63,245 nucleotides of DNA from Bacillus multifaciens (GCF_030756675.1 NZ_JAVBXD010000029.1:1-63245); one strand, 5' to 3'. Shown: positions 35,539 to 44,157, numbered from the stretch's first letter. Notes: generated by a model from the letters alone, not told the origin. Translations and numbers: made by a program.

Positions 35539-37092
35539 TTAAAAATCTAATAAAGAAACCATTCGCTCAATCCCTACCACCTGAATTAATAACGGCAAGC
35601 GTGGACCAGCTGAACTATTCAAAACAAGCTTATATACCATATTAAATAATAACTTTTGATTGGCTCTCATGATTTTCTTATCCTCGTCATGACAAATTGC
35701 ATATATTCTCTCCATTAATTGATCTATCTGCCTATTATTACGGAGTATGTCACAAAATTCCTTTAACCACTTTTTCTGAATCACATCTAATGCTTCATAG
35801 TATTCGATATCTTTCTTTTCGTTTATACGAATCATTTTTTGCGGATGCCAATTTTTAATCCAATATTCTACTCGATCACTTATTTTCTTGACTTCTGTTA
35901 CGGTATATACCTCATCTGTTTTACTAAGCACATCTTGTAATGCCTGCACATGAAAGTTTACTAATGGTAAGACACCTGCTACTTGGTTAAATTTCGGAAA
36001 TGCTTCATTTCCATCGTTAACTTTTGATAATTTAAGTGAAAGACATATATCTTTATCTTGTATCGTTCCATTTCGGTAATTCTCTCGAAACCTTTCATAT
36101 TCAGAATAATTTCTAATCACATCTTCATCTAGACCGATGTTAAAAGATGCATTTGGTTTATACTTAGAAAACATAAAGAGGATGATTTCAGGTGAATATA
36201 TGTTTAGTAGTTCATTTGGCGTTATAATATTTCCAGCTGAGCTAGACATTTTTTTATGATCACCTTTTATTCCTATAAACTCATAAGCCACGTAGTTAGG
36301 TGCTTCATAGTTAAAAATCCTCCTAGCGATTTCTTTTGATACGTTATAACTTCCTGTTTCTGATGAGTGATCTCTTCCTCCTGGTTCGAAAATGACATCT
36401 TCAACCATCCATCTCATAGGCCAATCTATTTTCCAATTCAATTTCATATTATTTGCTCTCATCACCGATAATATAGAATGGTTTCCACAACTACAAACAT
36501 ATTCAATCGTTTTATTTTTTTCATCAAATTTTTTTATCTCTGTATGGTCTTTTCCGCAATTCTCACAATATAGTGCAATTGGGTAGAAAGCATTTTTCTC
36601 TTCTTCTGAGATATCGCTCGTTTTAAATTTCATGACTATGTCATATATTTCTTTTCTTTGTTGTAGTGCATGAAGAATGTGCCTATTATATCTACCAGCT
36701 CTATACTCCTTACTTTGATATAGAAACTCCACTTCAATTCCAAAGACTGCTAGAGACTTTTCAAATTCTTTTTCAAAGTGTTCTGCATACGACGCATGAC
36801 ACCCGAAAGGATCTGGAATATCTGAATACGGCAAACCAATATATTTTTCAAAAGATGGATCAACGTTTTTAGGAACTTTTCTAAAACGATCATAATCGTC
36901 CCATGAGAAAATAAAACGTGTTTTCTTCCCTAAGTCTTGCAGTGCCTTTACTACAAAATGCGTTGTTACAATCTCCCTGAAGTTCCCTATATGAACTGAT
37001 CCCGAAGGACTAATTCCTGACGCACACACAAAAGTATCTTTATTTGGATATTTATTAATTAATTCGCCTGCTATTTTATATGCCCAGTGCAT
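35539..37092 (-). CDS. lysK: Class I lysyl-tRNA synthetase (LysRS1)
   Basis: Archaeal-type class I enzyme, 517 residues, charging tRNA with lysine. The ATP-binding signatures are SGSVHIGN near 30-37 (HIGH type) and KKMSSSAGN near 275-285. A zinc knuckle (CENCGKDH and CSCGN) lies near 175-205, and the C-terminal alpha-helical cage is present. The start at 37092 has AGAGGTG upstream. Most bacteria use class II LysRS; B. cereus-group species are known to carry both, where LysRS1 is made in stationary phase and with LysRS2 can charge an unusual tRNA. It is controlled by the T-box leader upstream. Confidence 0.95.
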   Translation of the reverse strand: MHWAYKIAGELINKYPNKDTFVCASGISPSGSVHIGNFREIVTTHFVVKALQDLGKKTRFIFSWDDYDRFRKVPKNVDPSFEKYIGLPYSDIPDPFGCHASYAEHFEKEFEKSLAVFGIEVEFLYQSKEYRAGRYNRHILHALQQRKEIYDIVMKFKTSDISEEEKNAFYPIALYCENCGKDHTEIKKFDEKNKTIEYVCSCGNHSILSVMRANNMKLNWKIDWPMRWMVEDVIFEPGGRDHSSETGSYNVSKEIARRIFNYEAPNYVAYEFIGIKGDHKKMSSSAGNIITPNELLNIYSPEIILFMFSKYKPNASFNIGLDEDVIRNYSEYERFRENYRNGTIQDKDICLSLKLSKVNDGNEAFPKFNQVAGVLPLVNFHVQALQDVLSKTDEVYTVTEVKKISDRVEYWIKNWHPQKMIRINEKKDIEYYEALDVIQKKWLKEFCDILRNNRQIDQLMERIYAICHDEDKKIMRANQKLLFNMVYKLVLNSSAGPRLPLLIQVVGIERMVSLLDF

Positions 37093-37151
37093 ATACTATC
37101 ACCTCTTCATAAAATCATTTCAATTCACTTTTACCTTTTTCCAAAATAAAA

Positions 37152-37192
37152 AAACTCCCACCCCCAAGATTATAAATCTTGAGGACGAGAGT
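37152..37192 (-). terminator. T-box terminator hairpin
   Basis: Arms AACTCCCACCCC and GACGAGAGTT-type pairing with an inner AAGATT/AATCTT stem, followed on the minus strand by seven T. The antiterminator would use the T-box sequence just upstream (37202-37219). Confidence 0.82.
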
Positions 37193-37440
37193 TGTGCTCA
37201 TCGTGGTACCACCTCAGTTTATTGATATGTCGCCATACCAACCTCTTCGGGTACGGCAATTTGCGTATACCCTATCTCTATAACGGGAGAACCCGTCGCA
37301 TTATCCCTAATCAACTTAGTTCCATACGAAGCTCCAAGTCTTTTTTCATTAAGAACGCTACCTCTCCTTCTCAGCTACCGGAGTTCTCTGTTACATAACA
37401 TTTCTTAATTACTCTTCTCTTCATCGCTGTTAATATTTTC
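37152..37440 (-). promoter_or_regulatory. T-box riboswitch leader of lysK
   Basis: On the minus strand the leader ends with the canonical T-box sequence around GGTGGTACCACG (complement of 37202-37219), whose UGGN can pair with uncharged tRNA. A strong terminator hairpin (37152-37192, T-run after it) follows, with an upstream stem I region that begins near 37430. A strand of stem I contains A-rich triplets (AAA/AAG) that fit a lysine specifier, but I could not place the specifier exactly. Low charging of tRNA would switch on lysK. The B. cereus lysK T-box is a known functional case. Confidence 0.88.
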
Positions 37441-37570
37441 AATTTCTTAATTGCATTAATAATAATCAGAATAATGATTATTGTCAATTATTTTTGGTTA
37501 TTATTTATAGCAGGTTGTATCGTTATACCAGTGACGTACTTAAGTTGAATAACAAAACACATACCAAATC

Positions 37571-37576
37571 TTGACA
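37571..37576 (+). promoter_or_regulatory. Candidate -35 box of the padR-MFS operon
   Basis: A perfect TTGACA lies 83 bases before the padR start. The matching -10 is weak (TTTAAT or TAATAA at shorter than usual spacing), so I offer only the -35 box. The 24-base palindrome downstream lies where RNA polymerase would start. Confidence 0.4.
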
Positions 37577-37603
37577 AAACGGAAATTATTTAATAAGCTT
37601 ACA

Positions 37604-37627
37604 TTAATACTAAACGTTTAGTATTAA
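37604..37627. promoter_or_regulatory. PadR operator candidate (24-base perfect palindrome)
   Basis: Each half is a perfect mirror about the central ACGT, with core ACTAAACGTTTAGT. It lies 27 bases before the padR start codon, downstream of the TTGACA. PadR proteins bind palindromes in their own promoters, so autorepression with release by a drug or metabolite is likely. Confidence 0.68.
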
Positions 37628-37653
37628 ATGTTTTCTATTTTGACGGAGGGATA

Positions 37654-38223
37654 ATGATGACAAGATTAATGGTACTTGGTTTATTAATGCAGTATGGTCC
37701 TATGTCTGGCTACGAATTACAGCAAGCAATGCAATCTGCGCAAACGGATACGTGGGCAGGTGTATTTCCTGCTTCTATTTACCACGCTTTGAAGAAAATG
37801 GACAAAGAAGGATTAGTCGAACTAGATACTGTTGAAAAAACAGGAAATCGTTCCAAAGCAATATATAGTATCACACCAGCTGGAAAAGATGAATTTCACA
37901 AGCTAATGATTGAATCTTTCCAGCAATCTTCGGTAAGTTTTCCAACTCAGCTATATACAGCACTAACCTTTTTCACAGCTGATGCAGTTTCTATCGAGAA
38001 AATTACAGTTTCTTTGCAGGAACAAAAAAAAGGGATTGTAGACATGTACGAAAATATGAAAGCAGGACAATCGATTAAAGAGAAAATGATCGACGTTCCT
38101 GAACATGTAACTCTTATATTTGAAAATATTTATGAACAATGTGAGATGCAGCTTCGTTTTATCGAAAAGCTAGAAAAGAAGTTATCTATATTAGAAGAAA
38201 AGACCAGAGAGGAGGAAAAATGA
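37654..38223 (+). CDS. PadR-family transcriptional regulator
   Basis: A 189-residue PadR protein: the winged helix covers about residues 5-75 (VLGLLMQYGPMSGYELQQAM, then PASIYHALKKMDKEGLVE and KAIYSITPAGKDEF), followed by a helical C-terminal dimer domain. It overlaps the next gene by 4 bases (ATGA) and is therefore co-translated with the MFS exporter, a common repressor-pump arrangement. The operator candidate upstream supports autoregulation. Confidence 0.92.
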   Translation: MMTRLMVLGLLMQYGPMSGYELQQAMQSAQTDTWAGVFPASIYHALKKMDKEGLVELDTVEKTGNRSKAIYSITPAGKDEFHKLMIESFQQSSVSFPTQLYTALTFFTADAVSIEKITVSLQEQKKGIVDMYENMKAGQSIKEKMIDVPEHVTLIFENIYEQCEMQLRFIEKLEKKLSILEEKTREEEK

Positions 38224-39401
38224 TGCAACCCAAAATAAAAATGTCTCGAATACAAAAAGCTGCTTTATGGGTTGTAGCAGTCGCTGTCTTTACTGACATG
38301 CTTATTTATGGAATCATCGTGCCTATCTTACCAAACTACGCAAAAACACTTGGGGCCACGCAAGCTGAAATTGGCTTTTTATTCGGCAGCTATGCAATTA
38401 CATTACTACTCGCTACCCCAATTTTAGGGGTGATCTCCGATAAAGTAGGAAGAAGACTCCCAATGATTCTAGGTTTATTTGGATTAGCAGCTGCAACTTT
38501 GTTATTTGGATTCGCGAACAGTTTTTGGTTATTGGTTGTAGCACGAATGCTTCAAGGTATATCTGCCGCTGCAACATGGACAGCTGGGTTAGCTCTTCTT
38601 GCAGATGTATTCCCTCTAAAAGAACGCGGGAAAGCAATGGGCATCGCTCTATCCGGCCAAGCAATTGGGATGCTATTAGGTCCAACTATTGGTGGTTTTC
38701 TTTACCAATGGGGTGGCTATCACTTACCATTTATATTCGCAGCAGTAATCGCACTTATTGATGGTATATTACGAATCACATTACTTCACGATGAACCGAA
38801 ACAAGATTCTGAGCAACGCATTTCTTATCGTTCCATCTTAAAGATGCACTCCTTATTTATGATTATTGGAATTATTATTATTGGATCGGCTTTGCCTAGC
38901 GCTTTAGAGCCCACTCTTCCTTTATATTTACATAATGTTTTACACCTAAGTTCCGGAACAATTGGCCTTTTATTTGCTGTTCCCACTCTCGCTTATGGAT
39001 TTACTGCTCCAGTAATTGGAACACTTTCAAATAAGCTTGGCAGAAATCAAACAATGATTATTGGACTTATTATTGCCGCTATATGCTTTCCATTCACAAC
39101 ACTCGTTCCTAATATTATCTTTGAAATAGTTGTTCTTGCTGTGCTAGGAATTAGCTTTAGTTTCTTATTAGCACCTGCTCTGCCAGAACTGACATACCTC
39201 GCGGACAAAAATGGAATTCGTGCATATGGCACACTCTTTGCTATCTATAATACAGCATACTCAATTGGTATGTTCTGCGGTCCGACGTTAAGTGGCGGTC
39301 TATCCGATTTATTTGGATTAACAAATACATTGTACACCTTTAGTCTTATTCTTCTATGTTATCTTGGACTGTTTTTTGGGAAAATAAAAAAACAAACGTG
39401 A
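38220..39401 (+). CDS. MFS drug exporter (DHA1/TetA-like)
   Basis: A 393-residue, 12-helix facilitator. Motif A is GVISDKVGRRLPM near residue 65, the helix-5 motif C region is GIALSGQAIGMLLGPTIGG near 142, and a second motif A-like TLSNKLGRNQT lies near 270. These features mark a drug:proton antiporter. AGGAGG precedes the start, which overlaps the padR stop. It is probably induced by the ligand sensed by the PadR protein. A member of the repeat family lies 128 bases downstream. Confidence 0.92.
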   Translation: MMQPKIKMSRIQKAALWVVAVAVFTDMLIYGIIVPILPNYAKTLGATQAEIGFLFGSYAITLLLATPILGVISDKVGRRLPMILGLFGLAAATLLFGFANSFWLLVVARMLQGISAAATWTAGLALLADVFPLKERGKAMGIALSGQAIGMLLGPTIGGFLYQWGGYHLPFIFAAVIALIDGILRITLLHDEPKQDSEQRISYRSILKMHSLFMIIGIIIIGSALPSALEPTLPLYLHNVLHLSSGTIGLLFAVPTLAYGFTAPVIGTLSNKLGRNQTMIIGLIIAAICFPFTTLVPNIIFEIVVLAVLGISFSFLLAPALPELTYLADKNGIRAYGTLFAIYNTAYSIGMFCGPTLSGGLSDLFGLTNTLYTFSLILLCYLGLFFGKIKKQT

Positions 39402-39528
39402 CTATCCTATAACGTATTTTTAAAAAAGTATCCAAGATTTTACCTTTTTCTTCTTTGTTAATTCCAATATATTTAAGTGTAATTTGGCATGTACTATGAT
39501 TCAGTGCTTCATCTTTAGTTTGCTTATA

Positions 39529-39649
39529 GGGGTCCTGCCATATTGCCATCGAGCTAAAAGAACGAGTTACCTCAAGCGAAAAATACCCAAAATTTTCGGT
39601 CTGGGGGGTATTAAAAGATCTTAACCCGATGGGCATGAGAAGGTACCCC
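39529..39649. repeat. Inverted-repeat element, copy 1
   Basis: About 121 bases that begin GGGGTCCTGCCATATTGCC and end in the imperfect inverse. An inner segment has TACCCAAAATTTTCGG and a GGGGGG-containing strand, so the whole can fold into a long hairpin. Family traits shared with the other copies: CCATCGAGCTAA-like left arm, AACGAGTTA, and TTAAxxxGATGGGCATG right arm. Resembles bcr-type repeats of the B. cereus group. Confidence 0.65.
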
Positions 39650-39704
39650 ATAGCTTTCTTTATTAGTGTCAGTAACTACTCCTTAATATAAAAATCCTTT
39701 GTTT

Positions 39705-40931
39705 TTACAAATAATACTCAAACATTTTTGCAATCTTTTCTTTCATTTTTTCTTTTATAGATAATTGATTGACGTCAGAGGATGTTACTGGCTTTGAATC
39801 TTGTAAGTCTGCATTAATGACTGGCTTTGTTTTCGAAATATAGACAGGGTCATGGATATAACAGTTCATTTCTTCATTTAAATGAAACGAGCGCGAATCA
39901 AAATTCACGGTCCCAACCATCAATACTTTTTCATCAATCAAAAATACTTTACCGTGTAACACTCCCTTTTTATAACCATATACTTCTATTCCCTGTTTTA
40001 ATGCTTTTCGGATATATGGATACGCTGCTTCTTTAACTAACAGTGCATCCGAATGAGGTGAGAACAGAATTTTGACACGGACTCCCCTCTTTCTTGCATC
40101 TACTAATGCGTTCCAAATAGTTTTGTCCTTTGGTATAAAATAAGGTGTTAATATAATGATGGATTCTTTTGCTTGTTGAAACAGCATTGCATAATCTTGC
40201 CCAAGTTTTTCTCCGCTATAATATGCTGTAAATCGATGCGAGGTTGCTCCCTTTTCCTTTATCGCACTGTGTATCGGAATCGATTTCTCTGAGTTTTTCT
40301 TCCAGTCTAACACAAATTGGTGTTCTAGATCTTGAACTCCTTCTCCTCGTATTTGAAGGTGATAATCTCTCCAGTAACCAAGTTTTTCTTTTTCCCCTAA
40401 GTACTTCTTGCCAATGTTAAATCCGCCAATGTATCCAATTTTTCCATCAATAACTGAAATACGACGATGATTCCGATGATCCAAAGAAGAAGAAAAATAA
40501 GGGAAAGTAGGCTTATTGTAATACGTAAAATGCACGCCTCTTTTAACTAATAATTCTCTTTCCTTCTTCTTTAGTAAAACTCCACCTAGCCTGTCCACAG
40601 CATAGTATACTTCTACACCTTCCTGACTTTTTTGCCTCAATAACTCTAGAAACTGATGACTTACTTTATCATCAGCAATAGAGAAAAAGTTAATATACAC
40701 GTAATGTTTTGCTTTCTTTATATCTGAGAATAATTGATTGTTTAACTGTTTCCCGTCTGTATACATAGTAATATCACTTTGACGAATAGGGTATTGGCTA
40801 GGCTTCTGGTCAAATCTCCCACTTTTTTCAGCTGTTGTTCTGTCAATTTCAGCCCAGACAAGCAAAACAAAACATCCGCCGATAAATACAAAGAGGAGTA
40901 CTCGGAAAATTCCCCTTATCTTTTTCAGCAT
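39705..40931 (-). CDS. Cardiolipin synthase-like phospholipase D protein
   Basis: A 408-residue PLD-superfamily protein with one N-terminal membrane helix. The second HKD motif is intact (HGKVFLIDEK), followed by GTVNFDSRSF. The first reads NHRRISVIDGK, with arginine where the catalytic lysine is usual. It resembles ClsB/YwjE-type minor cardiolipin synthases by length and layout. AAGGAGA precedes the ATG. The Lys-to-Arg change could lower or alter activity, so the enzyme role is likely but not certain. Confidence 0.82.
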   Translation of the reverse strand: MLKKIRGIFRVLLFVFIGGCFVLLVWAEIDRTTAEKSGRFDQKPSQYPIRQSDITMYTDGKQLNNQLFSDIKKAKHYVYINFFSIADDKVSHQFLELLRQKSQEGVEVYYAVDRLGGVLLKKKERELLVKRGVHFTYYNKPTFPYFSSSLDHRNHRRISVIDGKIGYIGGFNIGKKYLGEKEKLGYWRDYHLQIRGEGVQDLEHQFVLDWKKNSEKSIPIHSAIKEKGATSHRFTAYYSGEKLGQDYAMLFQQAKESIIILTPYFIPKDKTIWNALVDARKRGVRVKILFSPHSDALLVKEAAYPYIRKALKQGIEVYGYKKGVLHGKVFLIDEKVLMVGTVNFDSRSFHLNEEMNCYIHDPVYISKTKPVINADLQDSKPVTSSDVNQLSIKEKMKEKIAKMFEYYL

Positions 40932-41293
40932 ATTTAATCTCCTTTATATATTATCGTTTTCTTTCTGTTAGTTTTTGTTATCGGGACAAAACTATTCCAT
41001 ATCCATCCATGAAGCTAATCTTTACCATAGAATATGTAAGTCAATTATATTCTTACATGGTAGATTTTCCTTATAAATATTTCATTCAAATCAAGTTAAC
41101 ACCACTTAACGATATTCCATGTATCTATTGGTTAAAAAAAGTCCTCCTTCAAATAATTAACTGTAAAATTTCTCATTCACATAACTCTAATTTAAGGTTA
41201 TTATTTTTGATAACCCTAAAATTGGAAATCGTACTATAATAACAAAATAGGCATTCTATATTTTGAAGTACATTTACAAGGAGGAAATACTAC
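40932..41293. other. Gap upstream of the DUF1657 gene
   Basis: About 360 A/T-rich bases. I find no gene; a 76-codon open frame at 41009-41239 lacks a ribosome site. A CATTCTA at 41252-41258 resembles the -10 of forespore sigma-G promoters, 36 bases before the DUF1657 start, but no matching -35 is seen. Confidence 0.35.
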
Positions 41294-41494
41294 ATGACAG
41301 TAAGCACTAAACTTAAACAAACTATCGCTGGATTAAAGAGTGCTCAAGCATGCCTAGAAGGATTTGTTCTTGATACTGATAACCAGCAAGCAAAACAATT
41401 ATATAAAGGTGCAGCACAACAAACTCAAGAAATTATTGAATCTTTAAATCCTCGTCTTCAGCAAATTGAACAAGAAGAGCCTCAGTACCAGTAA
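41294..41494 (+). CDS. DUF1657 family protein
   Basis: A 66-residue helical protein (TKLKQTIAGLKSAQACLEG, then QAKQLYKGAAQQTQEIIES) of the DUF1657 family, which in Bacillus is found next to spoVA-type genes and is linked to sporulation. AAGGAGG precedes the ATG. Here it stands alone, without spoVA genes. A sigma-G-like -10 element upstream hints at forespore expression, which is an inference. Confidence 0.82.
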   Translation: MTVSTKLKQTIAGLKSAQACLEGFVLDTDNQQAKQLYKGAAQQTQEIIESLNPRLQQIEQEEPQYQ

Positions 41495-41551
41495 TAACAT
41501 ATACCTTTCACATAGAATATCGCCCACATGGAAGAGTGCTTAGCTTAGCTT

Positions 41552-41566
41552 AGATAATGATTATCA
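41552..41566. promoter_or_regulatory. Fur box-like site
   Basis: AGATAATGATTATCA matches the Bacillus Fur 7-1-7 consensus at 14 of 15 positions. It lies downstream of both flanking genes (the DUF1657 gene ends at 41494 and pssA ends at 41730), so it has no obvious coding target. A short iron-regulated RNA is possible. Confidence 0.5.
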
Positions 41567-41586
41567 AAATGATGATTACAATTAAA

Positions 41587-41727
41587 GGGTCTCACCACAT
41601 CAATATCAAGATAAGAAAAGCAAGTATTCCAAAACAAAAAAATGTACATTTTCATCTGAAGATGCACATTTTTTCGTTTTGGGTGTGTTTTCAAATGCTT
41701 AAGTTGATAGGCATGGGACGGTAGCCC
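41587..41727. repeat. Inverted-repeat element, copy 2
   Basis: About 140 bases. The left side has CACATCAATATCAAG, the centre holds TGTACATTTTCATCTG and a matching strand CGTTTTGGG, and the right ends with CTTAAGTTGATAGGCATGGG. Complementary arms let it fold end to end. It ends just before pssA. Confidence 0.65.
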
Positions 41728-41729
41728 AA

Positions 41730-42221
41730 TTAAAGTTTTTTAAACCTAATTGGACTTACCATTAAGAAAGCGAGGATTAAGGTAATCCATGCATTGCTAT
41801 ATGAAAACAACCCCATACCAGCCAATGGTAATCCAGCAGCTGGAATAGGTAATCCCTTAAAATATCCAATGGTTGGTTTAACACTAAATTTAGCTAATCT
41901 TAAAGCACCCATCGTTGGGAAAAGGATAAATGCCAAAGAAGTTAAAATAGATGGTGCCGCTATCGAATAGAATAGAAGTGCAGGAGCAACTCCGAAACTA
42001 ACAATATCAGCTAAGGAATCCAATTCTACGCCAAACTCACTATTCACTTTTAATTTTCTTGCAATCCTTCCATCAAAAAAATCTAAAACAGCCGAAAAGA
42101 AAATAAAAATGGAGGCGGCTTCCAAAAAGTCGTTCATATTTAAGGTGATTGAAAAAACACCGCACAATAAATTTCCAATCGTAAATAAATTAGGTACAGA
42201 TTTTACTATCCAATTGAACAA
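41730..42221 (-). CDS. pssA: CDP-diacylglycerol-serine O-phosphatidyltransferase
   Basis: Membrane enzyme that joins serine to CDP-diacylglycerol to make phosphatidylserine, the first step to phosphatidylethanolamine. The CDP-alcohol phosphotransferase motif is complete (FDGRIARKL, then EFGVELDSLAD), within six hydrophobic segments. I use the TTG at 42221 (MFNWIVKS), 6 bases after AGGGGGG; a start 24 bases upstream precedes that site. The product is 163 residues. The usual partner psd (decarboxylase) is not adjacent. Confidence 0.92.
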   Translation of the reverse strand: MFNWIVKSVPNLFTIGNLLCGVFSITLNMNDFLEAASIFIFFSAVLDFFDGRIARKLKVNSEFGVELDSLADIVSFGVAPALLFYSIAAPSILTSLAFILFPTMGALRLAKFSVKPTIGYFKGLPIPAAGLPLAGMGLFSYSNAWITLILAFLMVSPIRFKKL

Positions 42222-42461
42222 AGTTGTCCCCCCTAAGTTGATCAAACTTACTATTTATGTAGCATTTTCAATATATTCTTCCGTTATTCTTTAAAAATCA
42301 TGACTAGTGTACGCTAAGCAAATTCGACAAGAAAATCGGACCAATTGCCCTTAAAGCTGCATTGCCTAAAGGAAGATCGAGCTTATTTCATTTTTTATCG
42401 TATTTTCATCATTAATGAAAATCATCTTACTCTACTCACAGCTTCACTTACAAACATATGT

Positions 42462-43160
42462 CTAATTTTGTTTATAAACATCCGCCGCCAACTCTTGTAA
42501 TAAAGACTCGTCCATTACTTCAAAATAACTGTCCTTCTTCTCTAATACTCCTTTATCACAAAGAATATTTAATGTTCGCAGCAAATGCCGATAGCTTGTC
42601 CCTAATAGCTCCGATATTTCCGTTAAATTCCCTTGAAATACCATTATTTTCTTTTCAATTTCAACACTTTCACTTGTCGCAAGAATATAACTCGCTAATC
42701 GATTCTCAAGTGGATAAAGTAAATTAATGGAACTATTTTGGGCAAGTCTTGCGAGTTTATGAGCTAAAGAATCACAAATAAAACTTAAAAAGGTTGCATC
42801 ATGAAGTAAACGTTTTCTAATTTTCTCTAATGGGATTCCAATGCAATAGGAGTCCTCTATCACTTGCACATTGGAAAACGTTTTTTGAGAACGAACTAAT
42901 TCTACATCTCCCATGACTTCAAACCCATTATAAAAAGTTAATAATAACGATTTACCATTACTTAACGTCGTATATACCTTTGCTTTCCCTTCTACAAAAA
43001 AGTAAAGATAATGAAGCGTTTCGTTTTCCCTACATATGTATTCATTCTTTTTAAATAACAATAGCTCCATCACAGACTTTATGCCCTGACTAAAAAAAGC
43101 TTCAATTTTATTCTTTTGAATATACTCATCTAATTTCTTCGAATCATATATTTTTTTCAT
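42462..43160 (-). CDS. Crp/Fnr-family (YeiL-like) regulator
   Basis: A 232-residue regulator. The N-terminal cyclic-nucleotide-binding-like barrel holds VEGKAKVYTTLSNGKSLLLT and FEVMGDVELVR; the C-terminal winged helix has NLTEISELLGTSYRHLLRTL. The start at 43160 has GGAGG 5 bases upstream, shorter by 20 codons than the longest frame. It diverges from two half-size transporter genes, and a 14-base palindrome between them is a likely binding site. No Fe-S cysteine cluster of Fnr type is visible. Confidence 0.88.
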   Translation of the reverse strand: MKKIYDSKKLDEYIQKNKIEAFFSQGIKSVMELLLFKKNEYICRENETLHYLYFFVEGKAKVYTTLSNGKSLLLTFYNGFEVMGDVELVRSQKTFSNVQVIEDSYCIGIPLEKIRKRLLHDATFLSFICDSLAHKLARLAQNSSINLLYPLENRLASYILATSESVEIEKKIMVFQGNLTEISELLGTSYRHLLRTLNILCDKGVLEKKDSYFEVMDESLLQELAADVYKQN

Positions 43161-43185
43161 AAATCCTCCAAATCCCCTCTTTACT

Positions 43186-43199
43186 ATGACATATGTCAT
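43186..43199. promoter_or_regulatory. Operator candidate of the Crp-like regulator
   Basis: Perfect palindrome ATGACATATGTCAT in the 96-base gap between the regulator start (43160) and the first transporter gene (43257). Crp/Fnr proteins bind two-fold symmetric sites of about this size. Based on symmetry and position. Confidence 0.55.
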
Positions 43200-43256
43200 C
43201 ATACACGATACTTCAATCATGGTAAATTTACCTTAAAATTGCAAGGGGGAAATACT

Positions 43257-43679
43257 ATGTATAAATTACTTTCCGCATTTATTGGTGCTCTCATCGCACT
43301 GATGATTCCACTAAATGGTATCTTAGCAGAAGTTATAGGAAATTATAACGCTAGTGTTCTCATTCATACTGTTGGATTAATTGCGGTTATTATCATTTTA
43401 TTAGTGGGTAAATTTAAACTTAAGATTTATAAAGGGATTCCGCTTTACTTATATAGCGCGGGAGCTATTGGGGTGTTCACTGTACTTTTTACAAATATGA
43501 GCTTTTCAGCACTCGGTGTATCCTTAACAATCGCTTTAGGCTTACTCGGTCAGGCTATTACTTCTATTGTCATCGACCATTTCGGCTTATTAGAAATGAA
43601 AGTTGTGAAGTTTGAAAAAAAGAAATTGGTTGGCTTACTTCTGATCGCTTCTGGAATTATTGTTATGAATATTTATTAA
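43257..43679 (+). CDS. DMT_YdcZ-family half transporter
   Basis: A 140-residue membrane protein with about five hydrophobic segments, of the YdcZ (DUF606) branch of the drug/metabolite transporter superfamily, where two small proteins together make a pump. I start it at 43257 (MYKLLSAFIG), after AAGGGGG, and not 18 bases earlier. The second half starts 13 bases after its stop. The pair is divergent from the Crp-like regulator that probably controls it. Confidence 0.85.
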   Translation: MYKLLSAFIGALIALMIPLNGILAEVIGNYNASVLIHTVGLIAVIIILLVGKFKLKIYKGIPLYLYSAGAIGVFTVLFTNMSFSALGVSLTIALGLLGQAITSIVIDHFGLLEMKVVKFEKKKLVGLLLIASGIIVMNIY

Positions 43680-43692
43680 TGGAGGAGAAATA

Positions 43693-44157
43693 ATGTTATA
43701 CATTTGTATTGCCATTTTAGCTGGCTGTTCTATTGTAATCGCACGGGTGATTAACGCAAATTTAGCAACGCAAATTGGAATTTTCCAAGGTACTTTTTTC
43801 AACTATATTACTGGTCTCGCTTTTTCGTTGTTATTTTTAGTTTTTAGTAATGAATCTTTTAACATGTCCTACACAACATTGCAGTCCATACCGTTTCTTG
43901 CCTATTTAGGTGGATTAGTAGGTGTTGTAGTAATTGGATTATCGAACTATATTATTCCTAAAATATCTTCCTTCTATTTGACATTACTCATTTTTATCGG
44001 TCAATTAGGTATGGGCATTATCCTTGATTTTTTCAGTTCACATGAAATATCGATTGGTAAGATAGTCGGCGGTTTATTAGTATTAATGGGACTCACATAT
44101 AACTTGATTATAGATCGAACAGATTTATCTGTTCAAAGTAAGAAACAAGCCTATTGA
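43693..44157 (+). CDS. DMT_YdcZ-family half transporter
   Basis: A 154-residue membrane protein with five hydrophobic segments and a polar C-terminus. It begins with a hydrophobic helix (LYICIAILAGCSIVIARVIN) and has a GGLVGVVVIGLSNYIIPKI segment like its neighbour. GGAGGAG precedes the ATG. It probably pairs with the preceding product as a heterodimer; the cargo is unknown. A hairpin terminator begins within its last codons. Confidence 0.84.
   Translation: MLYICIAILAGCSIVIARVINANLATQIGIFQGTFFNYITGLAFSLLFLVFSNESFNMSYTTLQSIPFLAYLGGLVGVVVIGLSNYIIPKISSFYLTLLIFIGQLGMGIILDFFSSHEISIGKIVGGLLVLMGLTYNLIIDRTDLSVQSKKQAY

Noticed and set aside
37466-37485. AATAATGATTATTGTC as a Fur box upstream of lysK
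   Set aside because: About 10 of 14 matches, in a very A/T-rich region; weaker than the site at 41552.
39346-39651. 101-codon minus-strand open frame
   Set aside because: It lies across the end of the MFS gene and the repeat copy, without a ribosome site.
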